Of a stretch of 64,000 nucleotides of DNA, positions 16,275 to 25,579 are shown one piece after another. The notes below the pieces were generated by a model that did no database searches, was not told the origin of the DNA, and saw only the letters and a program-made list of their open reading frames with translations. Positions within the stretch are counted from its first letter, which is position 1; every line of letters starts with the position of its first letter. The stretch covers positions 1-64,000 of the forward strand of contig CAXOVY010000003.1 of assembly GCA_964213355.1 (NCBI GenBank). The letters run 5' to 3'. This stretch comes from JBAXAM01 sp964213355. Lineage in GTDB: Bacteria > Pseudomonadota > Gammaproteobacteria > UBA9339. Position numbers and translations under genes: made by a program.

Positions 16275-19200
16275 TCAACCAACTAAAATGTTTTTGAGCG
16301 CTTCACTGGAAACATGGAGCCACTCAAAACCTAATTGCCTTAAAATGTACTGAGTTCTATTTTGTAAAACTTGGATAGAGGTCGAAGCTTCTGTGTTCAA
16401 CCCATCTAACCAACCCTGATGCAACAAAAATTTTAAGATTAATTCGTGGTGAATGTCACCATTTATTAATTTATTTATAATATTACCAACAAACTGATCT
16501 GTTGTAAAAATTCTCGTTTCGTTATTACCCGCAAAAATATTAGATATACTAAACAAATGCGGATTAAACACGTGGTAAATATTATCACTTAGTTGCTCTT
16601 TATCAAAAATTTTAACAATGGCTTGCGCTGTAAGATCAACTTGGGATATCTCCACTAAATTAAAGTCGCTGGAAACACACTGAATTTTATGTAAACACTT
16701 TAAACGATTGAAAAAGGCGTTATCTTCAATGTTTTCTTGTACGCGATGGTTTTCCGATATAAATGCTAAATTGCCTACACGATAAATATTGCTATTTACC
16801 ATATGGTCGCGGTATTTAATTACTTGCTGTTCTCCCTGAGATTTAGTTTTGATATAGACATTGTCCCATTGCTTCAAATTATCTGGCATCTCGTTTTCTA
16901 TATATATATATTCCTTACAATTAGGAATATATCCGCAATTTAATACTGAATAAGTAGAGATATAATGAAAATCTTTCAACTTAGTTAATTTAGATAATCC
17001 AAGTAAATTAATAGTCGCTTGAACGTTAGCGGAGTAAAATTTATTATATTCTCCATAATGCTTAACTAAGGCTGCTGCGTGAATTATGCTATCAACCTCG
17101 TTTGCTAAATCTTGATATTCTTTTGGCAATAACCCCAGATTGTTTTTTTCAATATCAGCTTTAATAATAAAAACACGCAACCCATAAACATCATCTATGG
17201 TTCTATCAAAATAAAATTGAAACTTTTTATTAATACGCTTAATCGCTTCTATTTGTGAATCAGCCCGTACTAGCAAAAATATGTTATAACTAGTCAACTT
17301 TAATAACTGATTGAGAATATTGCATCCTAAATATCCAGTTGCTCCAGTTAACAAGACATTAGAAATTGGCTTTTTTAGAGAACAATCAATTTTATAATTG
17401 AGAATATCTTTTAAGTAACGATCTATTTTTTCTTGTACCATTTTATCTGGAATGCGATTTTTATCCGTTCTATCTTGATATAACTGCTTTATCTGCTCTA
17501 ATTTTCGCTTAAGTGCATCTTTGACAAGATGCGAGTCGGTAATCCTTGAGTTTTCGGCAATCTTTTTTGGGGTTCGTAGATTGAATATATCAGCAACTTT
17601 GACATTGAAATTAGCCTGTAAATTTGTTGTTAGCTGGATAGCTTGTATAGAACTACCGCCAAACTTGAAAAAATCGTCGTTTATTCCAATCTTTTTTATT
17701 CCTAAAACTTTGGTAAATGCCTTACAAACCAATTTTTCTTGCTCATTAGTCGGTAGTATATATCTATTATGGTTCCTGAATTTTGGTTCAGGCAAAGCCC
17801 TTGTGTCTAGTTTACCATTTATTGTTAACGGTAAGTTGCTTAAATAAACCAACGAGGTTGGTAGCATATATGCAGGCAAATGGCTTGCTAAGTAACTTAA
17901 TATCTTTTCTTCTTCTAGTTTTCTATCTGCTACATAATAAGCCACTAAATATTTATCACTAGCATATTGAGAAGCTTCTCTTGCATGTGTTCTTGCCACT
18001 ACTACAGCTTGTTTAATCTCAGGATAATTCACTAGTTTGTTTTCTATCTCACCCAATTCTACACGATAGCCTCTTATTTGAATCTGAAAATCATTACGAC
18101 CTATGTACTCCAGATTTTCATTGGGAAGCATTCGCGCTAAATCACCAGTTTTATATAATCTATTATTTCTATTTTGCAGCTTTTCTTCTATGGTTTGGAA
18201 TGGATTAGCAATAAATTTTTCATCTGTCAGATCAAGTAAATTAAGGTAACCGCGGGCAAGAGTTTCACCACCGATCAATAGCTCGCCAATAACACCCACA
18301 GGTAATACATTTAAATTAGTATTTAGCACATAACACTTAGCATTGTTAATTGGCTTACCGATTGGAATATTTGCATACGGTTTATTAACAATAAAACCAG
18401 TTGGTTGCACTGTTGTTTCAGCCGGACCGTAAGCATTAATCACCTTATATCCTCGCTTAATAAATTTTTCTAACTTTTCTCCACCAACAATTAAAGTTGC
18501 TAAAGAAGAAGTTTCTATGTCAAAAAACATTTCTGCAATTTTAGTCGGCAAAAAAGCGTAAGTGATATTATTCTGATTAAAAAATTTATTTATTTTTGTT
18601 GGTTCAAGCCTATCTTGTTCCTTAACAAAATGCAGAGCACCGCCAGACAGCAATATTGGATATATTTCAGTAACCGAGGCATCAAAACCAATAGCGGCAT
18701 ATTTACTACCAACACTTCTTTCATCCAATTTGGCCTCGTTAATCAAATATGTGATATAATTAATCACACTACGATGCTCGACCATTGCTCCCTTTGGATT
18801 GCCAGTTGTTCCCGACGTATAAATTACATAAGCAAGATTAATGCTTGTTGCTGATGTAATTTGGTTTGTGCTTTTTTGTTTGGTTAACTTAATTTGTATT
18901 TCTTTGCTATCGATAGCTATTGCAGTCGCTTCTTTTGTTTTTGATTTTAGCTCAATGATTTGTTGTAATTTATTTTTATGTATATTATTAGTTAAGATTA
19001 CTTTAGCCTGAGTATCATTTAAAACATAACCAATTCTTCCATCCGGATAACTTGGTTCAATCGGCACATACGTACCACCTGATTTTAATATTCCAAGCAT
19101 GCCGATTAACACATGCTCGTTTCTATCTAAGCACAATATAATTAAATCATCTGGTTTAATGTCGTAGTTCTGTCGTAAGTAATTTGCTAGTTGATTGGCT

Positions 19201-20690
19201 TTATTATTTAGTTCTTGGTAGGTAAGCTTAGTATCTTCATATACAACGGCAATATTATTTGGCGTTTTTAATACTTGTTCTTCAAAAAGTTGGTGGATAG
19301 TTTTGTCTCTGGGATAATCTTTCTCGGTTTGATTAAATTCGTATACTATTTTTCGGTATTGTTCATCGTATAGAAGATTGTAGCTTGATATTGATTTTAT
19401 ATTATTTCCACACGTTAAATCTTCTAATATTTCAGAATATAGTTTTTTGTAACTAGTTATGAAATTGTTTATTAGCCCATCATCGAATGTTTTTCTATCG
19501 TATCTGATTCTATAGTTTAACTTGTTACCTCTTGCATCGTGTTCGAATAACAAAATATCTTTTGTTACCCCATCTGTGCTAAATTCAGAGTGTGTCTCTG
19601 CTTTTGTTATTCCATTGAAACTAAATGGATGTTCTCGAAAGAATGTTTGGGCAAAACATATATCTAACAACTGCTTATTATGATTGTCTTGAATAATATT
19701 GGCTATAGGATAATAACCATACTTGATATCATCTCGCATTGTTGATCTAAAAAAATCTTTACTTTGATCAAATAAATCAACGATTGTCGTATCTTGGTTA
19801 AATTGATATGGAATTAGATTGGTATTTATCTGTGCGCCATAAATAAAGTCCAACCCCTCTTTGATAGCTATTGGATAACTTATAGCAAAACGTTCTTGTC
19901 CAGTATATCTATGCAAAAGCAGAGCAAAGATACATTGGCCGTAGATATATGGTGTTATTCCATGCGTCAATTTGATTTGCTTCAGCTTAGCGAGCTCTGC
20001 CTCGCAACAACTAAACTTGACTATTCCTGTCGGATTAAGCAATTTATTGGTATTCTGCTTATCATAATCTTTATTCAGCTTTAAAAAACTTAAGTCAACA
20101 TTTTCAGCGTCAGATAACTGCTGCTGCCAAAATTCTTTATATTTGGCTTTGTTTTGCTCCAAATTAGAAGATAGCTTGTCGGTTAGATCGGCTATTGCTT
20201 TTATCTGATCGTCAAAGGTGTATTTAGCAATATAACTTTCATCATTATAATAATTAGAGATTGCCTCAAATACGCCAGGATCTAAAGAGGCGCTACCATC
20301 CATAACAAGATGATGCATAACAATAATAAATCTATAAGTATGGTTGCCAGTGTGTACTAACTTAAATCTATATAATGGTTCATTATGCAAATCGAAACTA
20401 CGGCTTATATATGATGATAATTCAGACGAATTAACAGTGCTATCTAGGTACTCTAATTCATTAATACTGTCATTTTTTACTAGATATGGTTCGCCATCAA
20501 TATCTTGGACATGACTATTTAATAAAACACACTCTGCAACGTATTTTTTTAATGCGGCTCTTAGTCGATCTACATCTAAATTACCGTAGAGTGTTTGGTC
20601 TATTGATAAGTTATAACGGCAACCGTTTGGATCGAGTAACCATTCGGTATAAAAGATCTTGGCATATGGAGATAATTTGATTTTGTACAT
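16275..20690 (-). CDS. Single-module NRPS with reductase release (C-A-PCP-R)
   Basis: This 1471-aa protein has a condensation domain (about 1-430, active site HHLVMDG near 128) and an adenylation domain (about 450-960) with A3 YTSGTTGNPKG, A5 NAYGPAE, A7 YKTGD, A8 RGYRVELGEIE and A10 NGKLD. A carrier domain (DDFFKFGGSSIQAIQL, about 1008) and a C-terminal thioester reductase (GATGYLG near 1113; YIKTK as YxxxK near 1280) follow. All active sites look intact. By-eye alignment to GrsA gives the pocket D-A-T-F-I-G-A-V-Q; no confident substrate. The reductase should release an aldehyde or alcohol. The leading C domain implies an acyl or aminoacyl donor from elsewhere. No PPTase, transporter or second module adjoins; the only partner is the downstream kinase gene. 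Confidence 0.93.
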   Translation of the reverse strand: MYKIKLSPYAKIFYTEWLLDPNGCRYNLSIDQTLYGNLDVDRLRAALKKYVAECVLLNSHVQDIDGEPYLVKNDSINELEYLDSTVNSSELSSYISRSFDLHNEPLYRFKLVHTGNHTYRFIIVMHHLVMDGSASLDPGVFEAISNYYNDESYIAKYTFDDQIKAIADLTDKLSSNLEQNKAKYKEFWQQQLSDAENVDLSFLKLNKDYDKQNTNKLLNPTGIVKFSCCEAELAKLKQIKLTHGITPYIYGQCIFALLLHRYTGQERFAISYPIAIKEGLDFIYGAQINTNLIPYQFNQDTTIVDLFDQSKDFFRSTMRDDIKYGYYPIANIIQDNHNKQLLDICFAQTFFREHPFSFNGITKAETHSEFSTDGVTKDILLFEHDARGNKLNYRIRYDRKTFDDGLINNFITSYKKLYSEILEDLTCGNNIKSISSYNLLYDEQYRKIVYEFNQTEKDYPRDKTIHQLFEEQVLKTPNNIAVVYEDTKLTYQELNNKANQLANYLRQNYDIKPDDLIILCLDRNEHVLIGMLGILKSGGTYVPIEPSYPDGRIGYVLNDTQAKVILTNNIHKNKLQQIIELKSKTKEATAIAIDSKEIQIKLTKQKSTNQITSATSINLAYVIYTSGTTGNPKGAMVEHRSVINYITYLINEAKLDERSVGSKYAAIGFDASVTEIYPILLSGGALHFVKEQDRLEPTKINKFFNQNNITYAFLPTKIAEMFFDIETSSLATLIVGGEKLEKFIKRGYKVINAYGPAETTVQPTGFIVNKPYANIPIGKPINNAKCYVLNTNLNVLPVGVIGELLIGGETLARGYLNLLDLTDEKFIANPFQTIEEKLQNRNNRLYKTGDLARMLPNENLEYIGRNDFQIQIRGYRVELGEIENKLVNYPEIKQAVVVARTHAREASQYASDKYLVAYYVADRKLEEEKILSYLASHLPAYMLPTSLVYLSNLPLTINGKLDTRALPEPKFRNHNRYILPTNEQEKLVCKAFTKVLGIKKIGINDDFFKFGGSSIQAIQLTTNLQANFNVKVADIFNLRTPKKIAENSRITDSHLVKDALKRKLEQIKQLYQDRTDKNRIPDKMVQEKIDRYLKDILNYKIDCSLKKPISNVLLTGATGYLGCNILNQLLKLTSYNIFLLVRADSQIEAIKRINKKFQFYFDRTIDDVYGLRVFIIKADIEKNNLGLLPKEYQDLANEVDSIIHAAALVKHYGEYNKFYSANVQATINLLGLSKLTKLKDFHYISTYSVLNCGYIPNCKEYIYIENEMPDNLKQWDNVYIKTKSQGEQQVIKYRDHMVNSNIYRVGNLAFISENHRVQENIEDNAFFNRLKCLHKIQCVSSDFNLVEISQVDLTAQAIVKIFDKEQLSDNIYHVFNPHLFSISNIFAGNNETRIFTTDQFVGNIINKLINGDIHHELILKFLLHQGWLDGLNTEASTSIQVLQNRTQYILRQLGFEWLHVSSEALKNILVG

Positions 20691-21400
20691 ATCTTAATAT
20701 TAGAACATCTTTTTGTTGACACTTTCGCTCCTTACTTTTTCTCTTCCTCTTTATTACTTCACTAAAGCTAAATTGAACTAACACTAGCTGCTGCAATATA
20801 CACCCAATTAAAACGATTTTTCATGGTTTTTGTCCAGCGATCTGAAGGTTTTTAACCAATAAGGCTATAAGCTATGATCAACACTGTCCAATTGTATAAC
20901 TGTAGCACGTCTTTTTTATAACACATTAAGAAAACCTTAACTCAAACACTACCAATTGAAATTGGCGTGGCAATACCTAGTCCTGCGCCTCGCTGCGTTC
21001 GGTTTGAATTTTGCTGTTAAATATTGGGTATCTGGAAAGTTACTGTATTTCTATGTTACTCAAACTTGTGGATAATGATATGGGCTTAGCCTGGGTGGGG
21101 TATTTGCGTCTTCGATATGTAGATTTGTTTATTAGAAAAATGATTTTACGAGATTGCTTTTACTTTTCAAAATAGTGTAGCGAAATGTCAACAGGCTCTA
21201 ATAAAAACGTTGCATATATGGGATATAAAACCGTTATTGTGTTGGTTACTGTGCCGGGTGGTATGATTGCAACTGGTATTACAGTGTTTGGCTTTTTAAT
21301 TAAATTACATTGATGTCGGTGAAATTTCTATCAACCTCTTGCATTTGCTCGGTTAACCACATAATGTGTATTTTTTTACAACTACTTTTAGAGGGTTTTT
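20691..21400. other. Long gene-poor intergenic region between NRPS and efp
   Basis: About 700 bp separates the divergent NRPS and efp genes. It must hold both promoters. Visible items are a CCAATT-GA-AATTGG dyad (20952-20965), a weak possible efp promoter around TTGCAT (21339) and ATAATG (21361), and one tiny ORF at 21185-21313. Short GC-rich scraps near 20980-21000 look like decayed sequence. Nothing else is recognisable. Confidence 0.5.
21185..21313 (+). CDS. Possible 42-aa single-helix membrane peptide
   Basis: ATG 21185 to TGA 21313 encodes a short peptide with one hydrophobic helix (VIVLVTVPGGMIATGITVFG). No good ribosome site precedes it and I recognise no homologue. It could be a chance ORF; it is listed because the surrounding region has no other gene. 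Confidence 0.2.
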   Translation: MSTGSNKNVAYMGYKTVIVLVTVPGGMIATGITVFGFLIKLH

Positions 21401-21967
21401 ATGGGTACAATTTCTACGAATGAATGGAGAAACGGCGTGAAAGTAATGCACGATGGTGATCCGTGCAATATTTTAGAAAATGAATACGTTAAACCCGGCA
21501 AAGGTCAGGCTTTTAACCGTGTCAAATTACGCAATCTGAGAACCGGACGTGTTTTAGAAAAAACTTTTAAGTCGGGAGATACCCTAGAGGCGGCCGATGC
21601 GCAGGATGTAGAGTTACAATATTTATATAATGATGGTGAAATGTGGCACTTCATGTCACCAACAACTTATGAGCAATATACTGTCAGCAAGGTTACCATC
21701 GATGATAGTGCTAAGTGGCTGAAAGAACAGGATGTTTGTATTGTTACCCTATGGAATAATAATGCTATCTCAGTAACCCCACCGATTTTTGTTACGCTTA
21801 AAGTAACTGATACCGATCCAGGTATGCGCGGTGATACTGCAACTGGCGGGAGCAAACCAGCGACTTTAGAAACTGGAGCTGTCGTACGTGTGCCATTATT
21901 TATTAATGTTGGCGATATTTTAAAAGTCGACACTAGAACTGGTGAGTATATGTCAAGGGGTAAATGA
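21401..21967 (+). CDS. efp: Translation elongation factor P
   Basis: This 188-aa three-domain EF-P relieves ribosome stalling at polyproline. The modification loop carries the acceptor Lys (VKPGKGQAF, about residue 34), the residue beta-lysylated by EpmA. The C-terminal domain ends with the family motif DILKVDTRTGEYMSR. A ribosome site (AGAGGG) precedes ATG 21401. The last four bases overlap the epmA start (ATGA), so factor and modifying enzyme are translated together. Confidence 0.97.
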   Translation: MGTISTNEWRNGVKVMHDGDPCNILENEYVKPGKGQAFNRVKLRNLRTGRVLEKTFKSGDTLEAADAQDVELQYLYNDGEMWHFMSPTTYEQYTVSKVTIDDSAKWLKEQDVCIVTLWNNNAISVTPPIFVTLKVTDTDPGMRGDTATGGSKPATLETGAVVRVPLFINVGDILKVDTRTGEYMSRGK

Positions 21968-22866
21968 ATATATATCTACGCGCAAAAACCCTTGCCAAGA
22001 TCCGCGATTTTTTTGCCACGCGCAATGTAACTGAAGTCGAAACGCCACTGCTTTCACACTCAACCAATCCTGCACCACATTTAAATAGTTTTTGCTTAGA
22101 TGATTTATATCTACAAACATCGCCTGAGTTCGCGATGAAGAGACTGCTTGCCGCTGGCAGTGGTGACATTTATCAAATTTGTAAGGCATTTCGAGAGAGT
22201 GAAATTGGGCGCCTGCACAATCCTGAATTTACCATCTTAGAGTGGTATCGTATTGGTTTTGATCATCATGCTTTAATGGATGAGGTAAACGAGTTTTTAA
22301 AAGTAACAATTGACGCGCCTGAGGCCAAGCGGTTTACCTATGAGGAAATTTTTGCAAAATTTTTAAAAATTAACCCGCACGAAAGTAATGTCGCACAATT
22401 AAAAATAGTCGCGCAAAATAATGATTTATCTATTTCTGTTTTGTCAGATGATCATGACACATGGTTACAATTATTGTTTACTCACTTGATTGAACCAAAA
22501 TTGGGACAAGAATCTCCGGTTTTTGTTTACGACTTTCCAGTATCCCAAGCAATGCTCGCAAAAGTGCGAAGTGGAAAACCACCAGTTGCTTCGCGCTTTG
22601 AGGTTTATTTTAAGGGAATTGAGCTGGCTAATGGTTTTCATGAATTAAGTGATGCCATAGAGCAGCGAAAAAGGTTTCTGCATGATTTAGCTGAGCGCCA
22701 AGAATTAAATTTGTCACCGATTCCGCTAGATGAAAATTTTCTTTTAGCGCTGCAGAATTTACCTGATTGTTCAGGGGTTGCTTTGGGAGTTGATAGGCTA
22801 TTGCTGCTAGTTGCTAATGCCTTTTCGCTAAATGAAATCTTATGCTATCCGTTTTCTAAAGGCTAG
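21964..22866 (+). CDS. epmA: EF-P--(R)-beta-lysine ligase EpmA
   Basis: This 300-aa class II aminoacyl-tRNA-synthetase-like enzyme resembles the catalytic core of LysRS without the anticodon domain. Visible motifs are FFATRNVTEVETPLLS, LQTSPEFAMKRLLAAG, IYQICKAFRESEIGRLHNPE (motif 2) and GVALGVDRLLLL (motif 3). It attaches beta-lysine to the EF-P lysine. It directly follows and overlaps efp by four bases, strong context for EpmA rather than a tRNA synthetase. The lysine 2,3-aminomutase EpmB is not in this window. It ends convergently with ychF with a 4-bp overlap. Confidence 0.95.
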   Translation: MNIYLRAKTLAKIRDFFATRNVTEVETPLLSHSTNPAPHLNSFCLDDLYLQTSPEFAMKRLLAAGSGDIYQICKAFRESEIGRLHNPEFTILEWYRIGFDHHALMDEVNEFLKVTIDAPEAKRFTYEEIFAKFLKINPHESNVAQLKIVAQNNDLSISVLSDDHDTWLQLLFTHLIEPKLGQESPVFVYDFPVSQAMLAKVRSGKPPVASRFEVYFKGIELANGFHELSDAIEQRKRFLHDLAERQELNLSPIPLDENFLLALQNLPDCSGVALGVDRLLLLVANAFSLNEILCYPFSKG

Positions 22867-23951
22867 ACATTAAACCTAAAATGTACCACATCACCATCCT
22901 GCATCTCATAACTTTTGCCTTCAAGGCGCAATTTACCGGCTTCGCGTGCCCTGACTTCGCCGCTATATTTTACATAATCATCATAAGAAGCAATTTCGGC
23001 GCAAATAAAACCACGTTCGAAATCGGTGTGGATAACTCCAGCAGCTTGTGGTGCTTTCGCTTGTTTTTCTACCGTCCAAGCGCGTACTTCCTTGGGTCCA
23101 GCAGTAAAAAATGTTTGTAATCCAAGCAGCGCGTAACCAGCATGAATGACGCGATCAAGGCCTGGCTCAGTTAGGCCTAAATCAGTTAAAAACGCTTCTT
23201 TATCATCTTCTGCAAGTTGAGCAATTTCTGATTCGATGGTTGCGCAAATTGGTACCACAACCGCGTTTTCTTGTTTTGCAAGTGCTTCCACCGTATCAAG
23301 ATACAGGTTGTTTTTAAAACCTTTTTCATCAACATTGGCAATATAAAGAACTGGTTTTATTGTCAGTAAATGTAGATGCTGCAACACTTGCGGTTTGTCA
23401 TCGAAATGGCACGCGCGTGCGGGGATACCTTGATTTAAATTTTCTTTGATTTTTTCAAGGATGGCAAGATCCGCTACTGCTTGTTTGTCACCGCTTTTTA
23501 CACTTTTGCCCATTTTGTGGATTGCTTTATCTACAGTTTCTAGATCAGCCAAAATTAATTCAGTATTAATAATTTCAATATCGGTTTGTGGATGAACTTT
23601 GCCTGAAACATGTACAATATCAGGATTTTCAAAGCATCTCACAACATGTGCTATAGCTTGAGTTTCTCGAATGTTTGCTAAAAATTTATTGCCCAAACCT
23701 TCGCCTTGCGCTGCACCTTTTACCAAGCCTGCAATGTCGACAAATTCAACCACGGTTGGAATTATTTGTTTAGGGTTAACAATTGCAGCGAGCTTTTTTA
23801 GGCGCGCATCAGGCACGGGAACGATGCCAACATTTGGATCAATGGTGCAAAATGGATAATTTGCCGCCGTTACTTGAGCTTTAGTTAAGGCATTAAAGAC
23901 AGTTGATTTGCCAACGTTGGGTAAGCCAACAATTCCACATTTAAAACCCAT
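22863..23951 (-). CDS. ychF: Redox/translation-associated ATPase YchF (OLA1 family)
   Basis: This 362-aa Obg-like P-loop protein has GIVGLPNVGKSTVFNAL as G1, DIAGLVKGAAQGEGLGNKFL as G3, a central coiled-coil insertion and a C-terminal TGS domain ending AREAGKLRLEGKSYEMQDGDVVHFRFNV-like sequence. The G4 position reads NVDE in place of the GTP-specific NKxD, as expected for ATP-preferring YchF. It acts on ribosomes and in the oxidative stress response. Length and end match the family exactly. Pth lies 39 nt upstream, the common pth-ychF order. Confidence 0.97.
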   Translation of the reverse strand: MGFKCGIVGLPNVGKSTVFNALTKAQVTAANYPFCTIDPNVGIVPVPDARLKKLAAIVNPKQIIPTVVEFVDIAGLVKGAAQGEGLGNKFLANIRETQAIAHVVRCFENPDIVHVSGKVHPQTDIEIINTELILADLETVDKAIHKMGKSVKSGDKQAVADLAILEKIKENLNQGIPARACHFDDKPQVLQHLHLLTIKPVLYIANVDEKGFKNNLYLDTVEALAKQENAVVVPICATIESEIAQLAEDDKEAFLTDLGLTEPGLDRVIHAGYALLGLQTFFTAGPKEVRAWTVEKQAKAPQAAGVIHTDFERGFICAEIASYDDYVKYSGEVRAREAGKLRLEGKSYEMQDGDVVHFRFNV

Positions 23952-23990
23952 ATAGTTTTTCCCGATTTAATCTATTTTTTGTATTGTATG

Positions 23991-24563
23991 TTAGCTAGGG
24001 CAGCTGTGCAAATCCTGCATAGCTTTCGCAAAATTACCTAAAATCAGATCCGGAATAATTTTGATTGCTTGATCTATGGCATTATGAATTTGCTTGGTTT
24101 CTGATTTGTTCGGAGAAGAGGTTACATAATTAACCATGTCTTCTTTAAAGGATGGTTTGCCAATACCAATACGCAGGCGCCAAAAATTATTGCTGCCCAA
24201 ATGGTCAATAATGTTTTGTACGCCGTTGTGACCATTGGCGCCACCGCCTTTTTTAAGGCGCACCACACCAGGGAGAAAATCTAATTCATCGTGAATAACT
24301 AGAATTGATTCAATGGGTATTTTATAAAAACTAACGATTTTACGAACTGCTTCGCCGCTCAAATTCATAAATGTCATTGGCATGAACAATTTACATTCAT
24401 GCTTAGAAATGTTTACGGTGCTTAACAATCCTTTGAGTTTTGGCTCATGTTTAAAGCTATCGTTACACTTTTCAGCCAAAGCGTTTACTAACCAAAAACC
24501 AACGTTGTGCCTTGTCTTTTCGTATTGTGAGCCTGGATTACCCAAGCCCACAACCAATCTCAT
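23991..24563 (-). CDS. pth: Peptidyl-tRNA hydrolase
   Basis: Start ATG 24563 (MRLVVGLGNPGSQYEKTRHN) is chosen over an upstream TTG at 24581 and gives 190 residues. Family motifs are intact: GLGNPG, the catalytic His in TRHNVGFW, FMNLSG, the Asp in VIHDELDFLPG, and GGANGHNGVQNI. The enzyme recycles peptidyl-tRNAs dropped by ribosomes. It lies between rplY and ychF on one strand, the standard rplY-pth-ychF order in gammaproteobacteria. Confidence 0.97.
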   Translation of the reverse strand: MRLVVGLGNPGSQYEKTRHNVGFWLVNALAEKCNDSFKHEPKLKGLLSTVNISKHECKLFMPMTFMNLSGEAVRKIVSFYKIPIESILVIHDELDFLPGVVRLKKGGGANGHNGVQNIIDHLGSNNFWRLRIGIGKPSFKEDMVNYVTSSPNKSETKQIHNAIDQAIKIIPDLILGNFAKAMQDLHSCPS

Positions 24564-24594
24564 TTTAGTTTCGGCTTCCAAGGATTAACCTTTA

Positions 24595-25362
24595 TCACTT
24601 ACCTTTCTTTTCAGCTGGAGCTTTTTTTTCTTTGCCTTTATCTTTATCCTTTCCTTTATCTCTCCCTTTGTCCTTACCTTTATCGGCTCCTTCTTCCTTA
24701 GCTTCGTCCTCAGCGCCTTCTTTGGCTTCGTCACCCGCAACTGGAACTGCTGCAGCTGCTACTGGTGCTACTTCTTCTTCAACTACAACACGAGGAATGT
24801 AAGCTGTTGCAACTGGTTTATCTTCACCATGAGTAATAGATATAATTTCAATGCCAGGTGCTAATTTTAGGTCTGATAAATGAACTGATTGATTGAGTTC
24901 GAGTTTAGAAAGATCAACCTCGATGAATTCTGGTAGGTCTTTTGGCAAACAACGCACCTCAATATCTTGCATTAAGCGTGAAATCAAGCCACCTGCTACT
25001 TTGACTCCAGGCGCCAATTCACCGCCAGTAAAGTGTAGTGGAATATGCATGGCAATTTTTTCGGTAGCACTAATACGTTGTAAATCAATGTGTAATATCC
25101 TTGGTTTGAAAGGATGACGTTGCAAATCTCTTAAAATAACGTGTTCTTTTTGGCTACCAATATCCAAATCTAAAATTTGGGTATAAAAAGACTCATTAGT
25201 TAACAAACGCAATAATGGACTGTGCTCAATAGTAATCATTTTTGGCTCAGTACCAGCTCCATAAACAATACCAGGAACCAGGTCAGCACGGCGTAGGCGG
25301 CGGCTCGCACCTTTCCCCATATCGCTACGTGCTTTGGCGGTGATAGTAAAAGTTTTCTTCAT
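24595..25362 (-). CDS. rplY: Ribosomal protein bL25 (long CTC form) with charged tail
   Basis: ATG 25362 follows GGAG in TTTGGAGATTAAC; a TTG at 25374 is disfavoured. The 255 residues comprise the 5S rRNA-binding L25 domain (about 1-95), the CTC C-terminal beta domain (about 96-190) and a tail of roughly 55 residues. The tail is made of Ala/Pro and then repeated Lys-Gly-Lys-Asp/Glu units. The tail is low-complexity and charged, longer than in most CTC proteins; its role is unknown. The gene heads rplY-pth-ychF. Confidence 0.95.
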   Translation of the reverse strand: MKKTFTITAKARSDMGKGASRRLRRADLVPGIVYGAGTEPKMITIEHSPLLRLLTNESFYTQILDLDIGSQKEHVILRDLQRHPFKPRILHIDLQRISATEKIAMHIPLHFTGGELAPGVKVAGGLISRLMQDIEVRCLPKDLPEFIEVDLSKLELNQSVHLSDLKLAPGIEIISITHGEDKPVATAYIPRVVVEEEVAPVAAAAVPVAGDEAKEGAEDEAKEEGADKGKDKGRDKGKDKDKGKEKKAPAEKKGK

Positions 25363-25514
25363 GTTAATCTCCAAAGTTAATTATAATTTCCAATTCCGCG
25401 ACCAGAATTGGGGTTTAATTTTTAAAGGAAGGAGATTCTACCTGGGTTATTAAAAAAAATCACGAAGTAAGTTTCTAGTTTCTGTGATTGATTAGTTTAA
25501 ATTTGATTAGTTTA

Positions 25515-25543
25515 TTGCAGCTTTTATTCACTTTGTGTATAAT
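25515..25543 (+). promoter_or_regulatory. Sigma-70 promoter of icmW
   Basis: TTGCAG (25515-25520), a 17-bp spacer and a perfect TATAAT (25538-25543) place transcription start near 25550. This rules out an upstream in-frame GTG at 25535 and supports GTG 25580 as the icmW start. Just downstream, CTTAAT-N5-CTTAAG (25553-25569) resembles a PmrA box but lies after the -10, where an activator would not normally act. Confidence 0.7.
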
Positions 25544-25579
25544 CGTCCAAATCTTAATGTAACCTTAAGGTATTTGGCC

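Noticed and set aside
20693..20701. CTTAATATT before the NRPS gene as a PmrA box
   Set aside because: Only one half-site is present, and on the wrong strand for the NRPS.
25535..25579. Upstream GTG start for icmW at 25535
   Set aside because: It overlaps the TATAAT of the promoter, and the known IcmW N-terminus aligns to GTG 25580.
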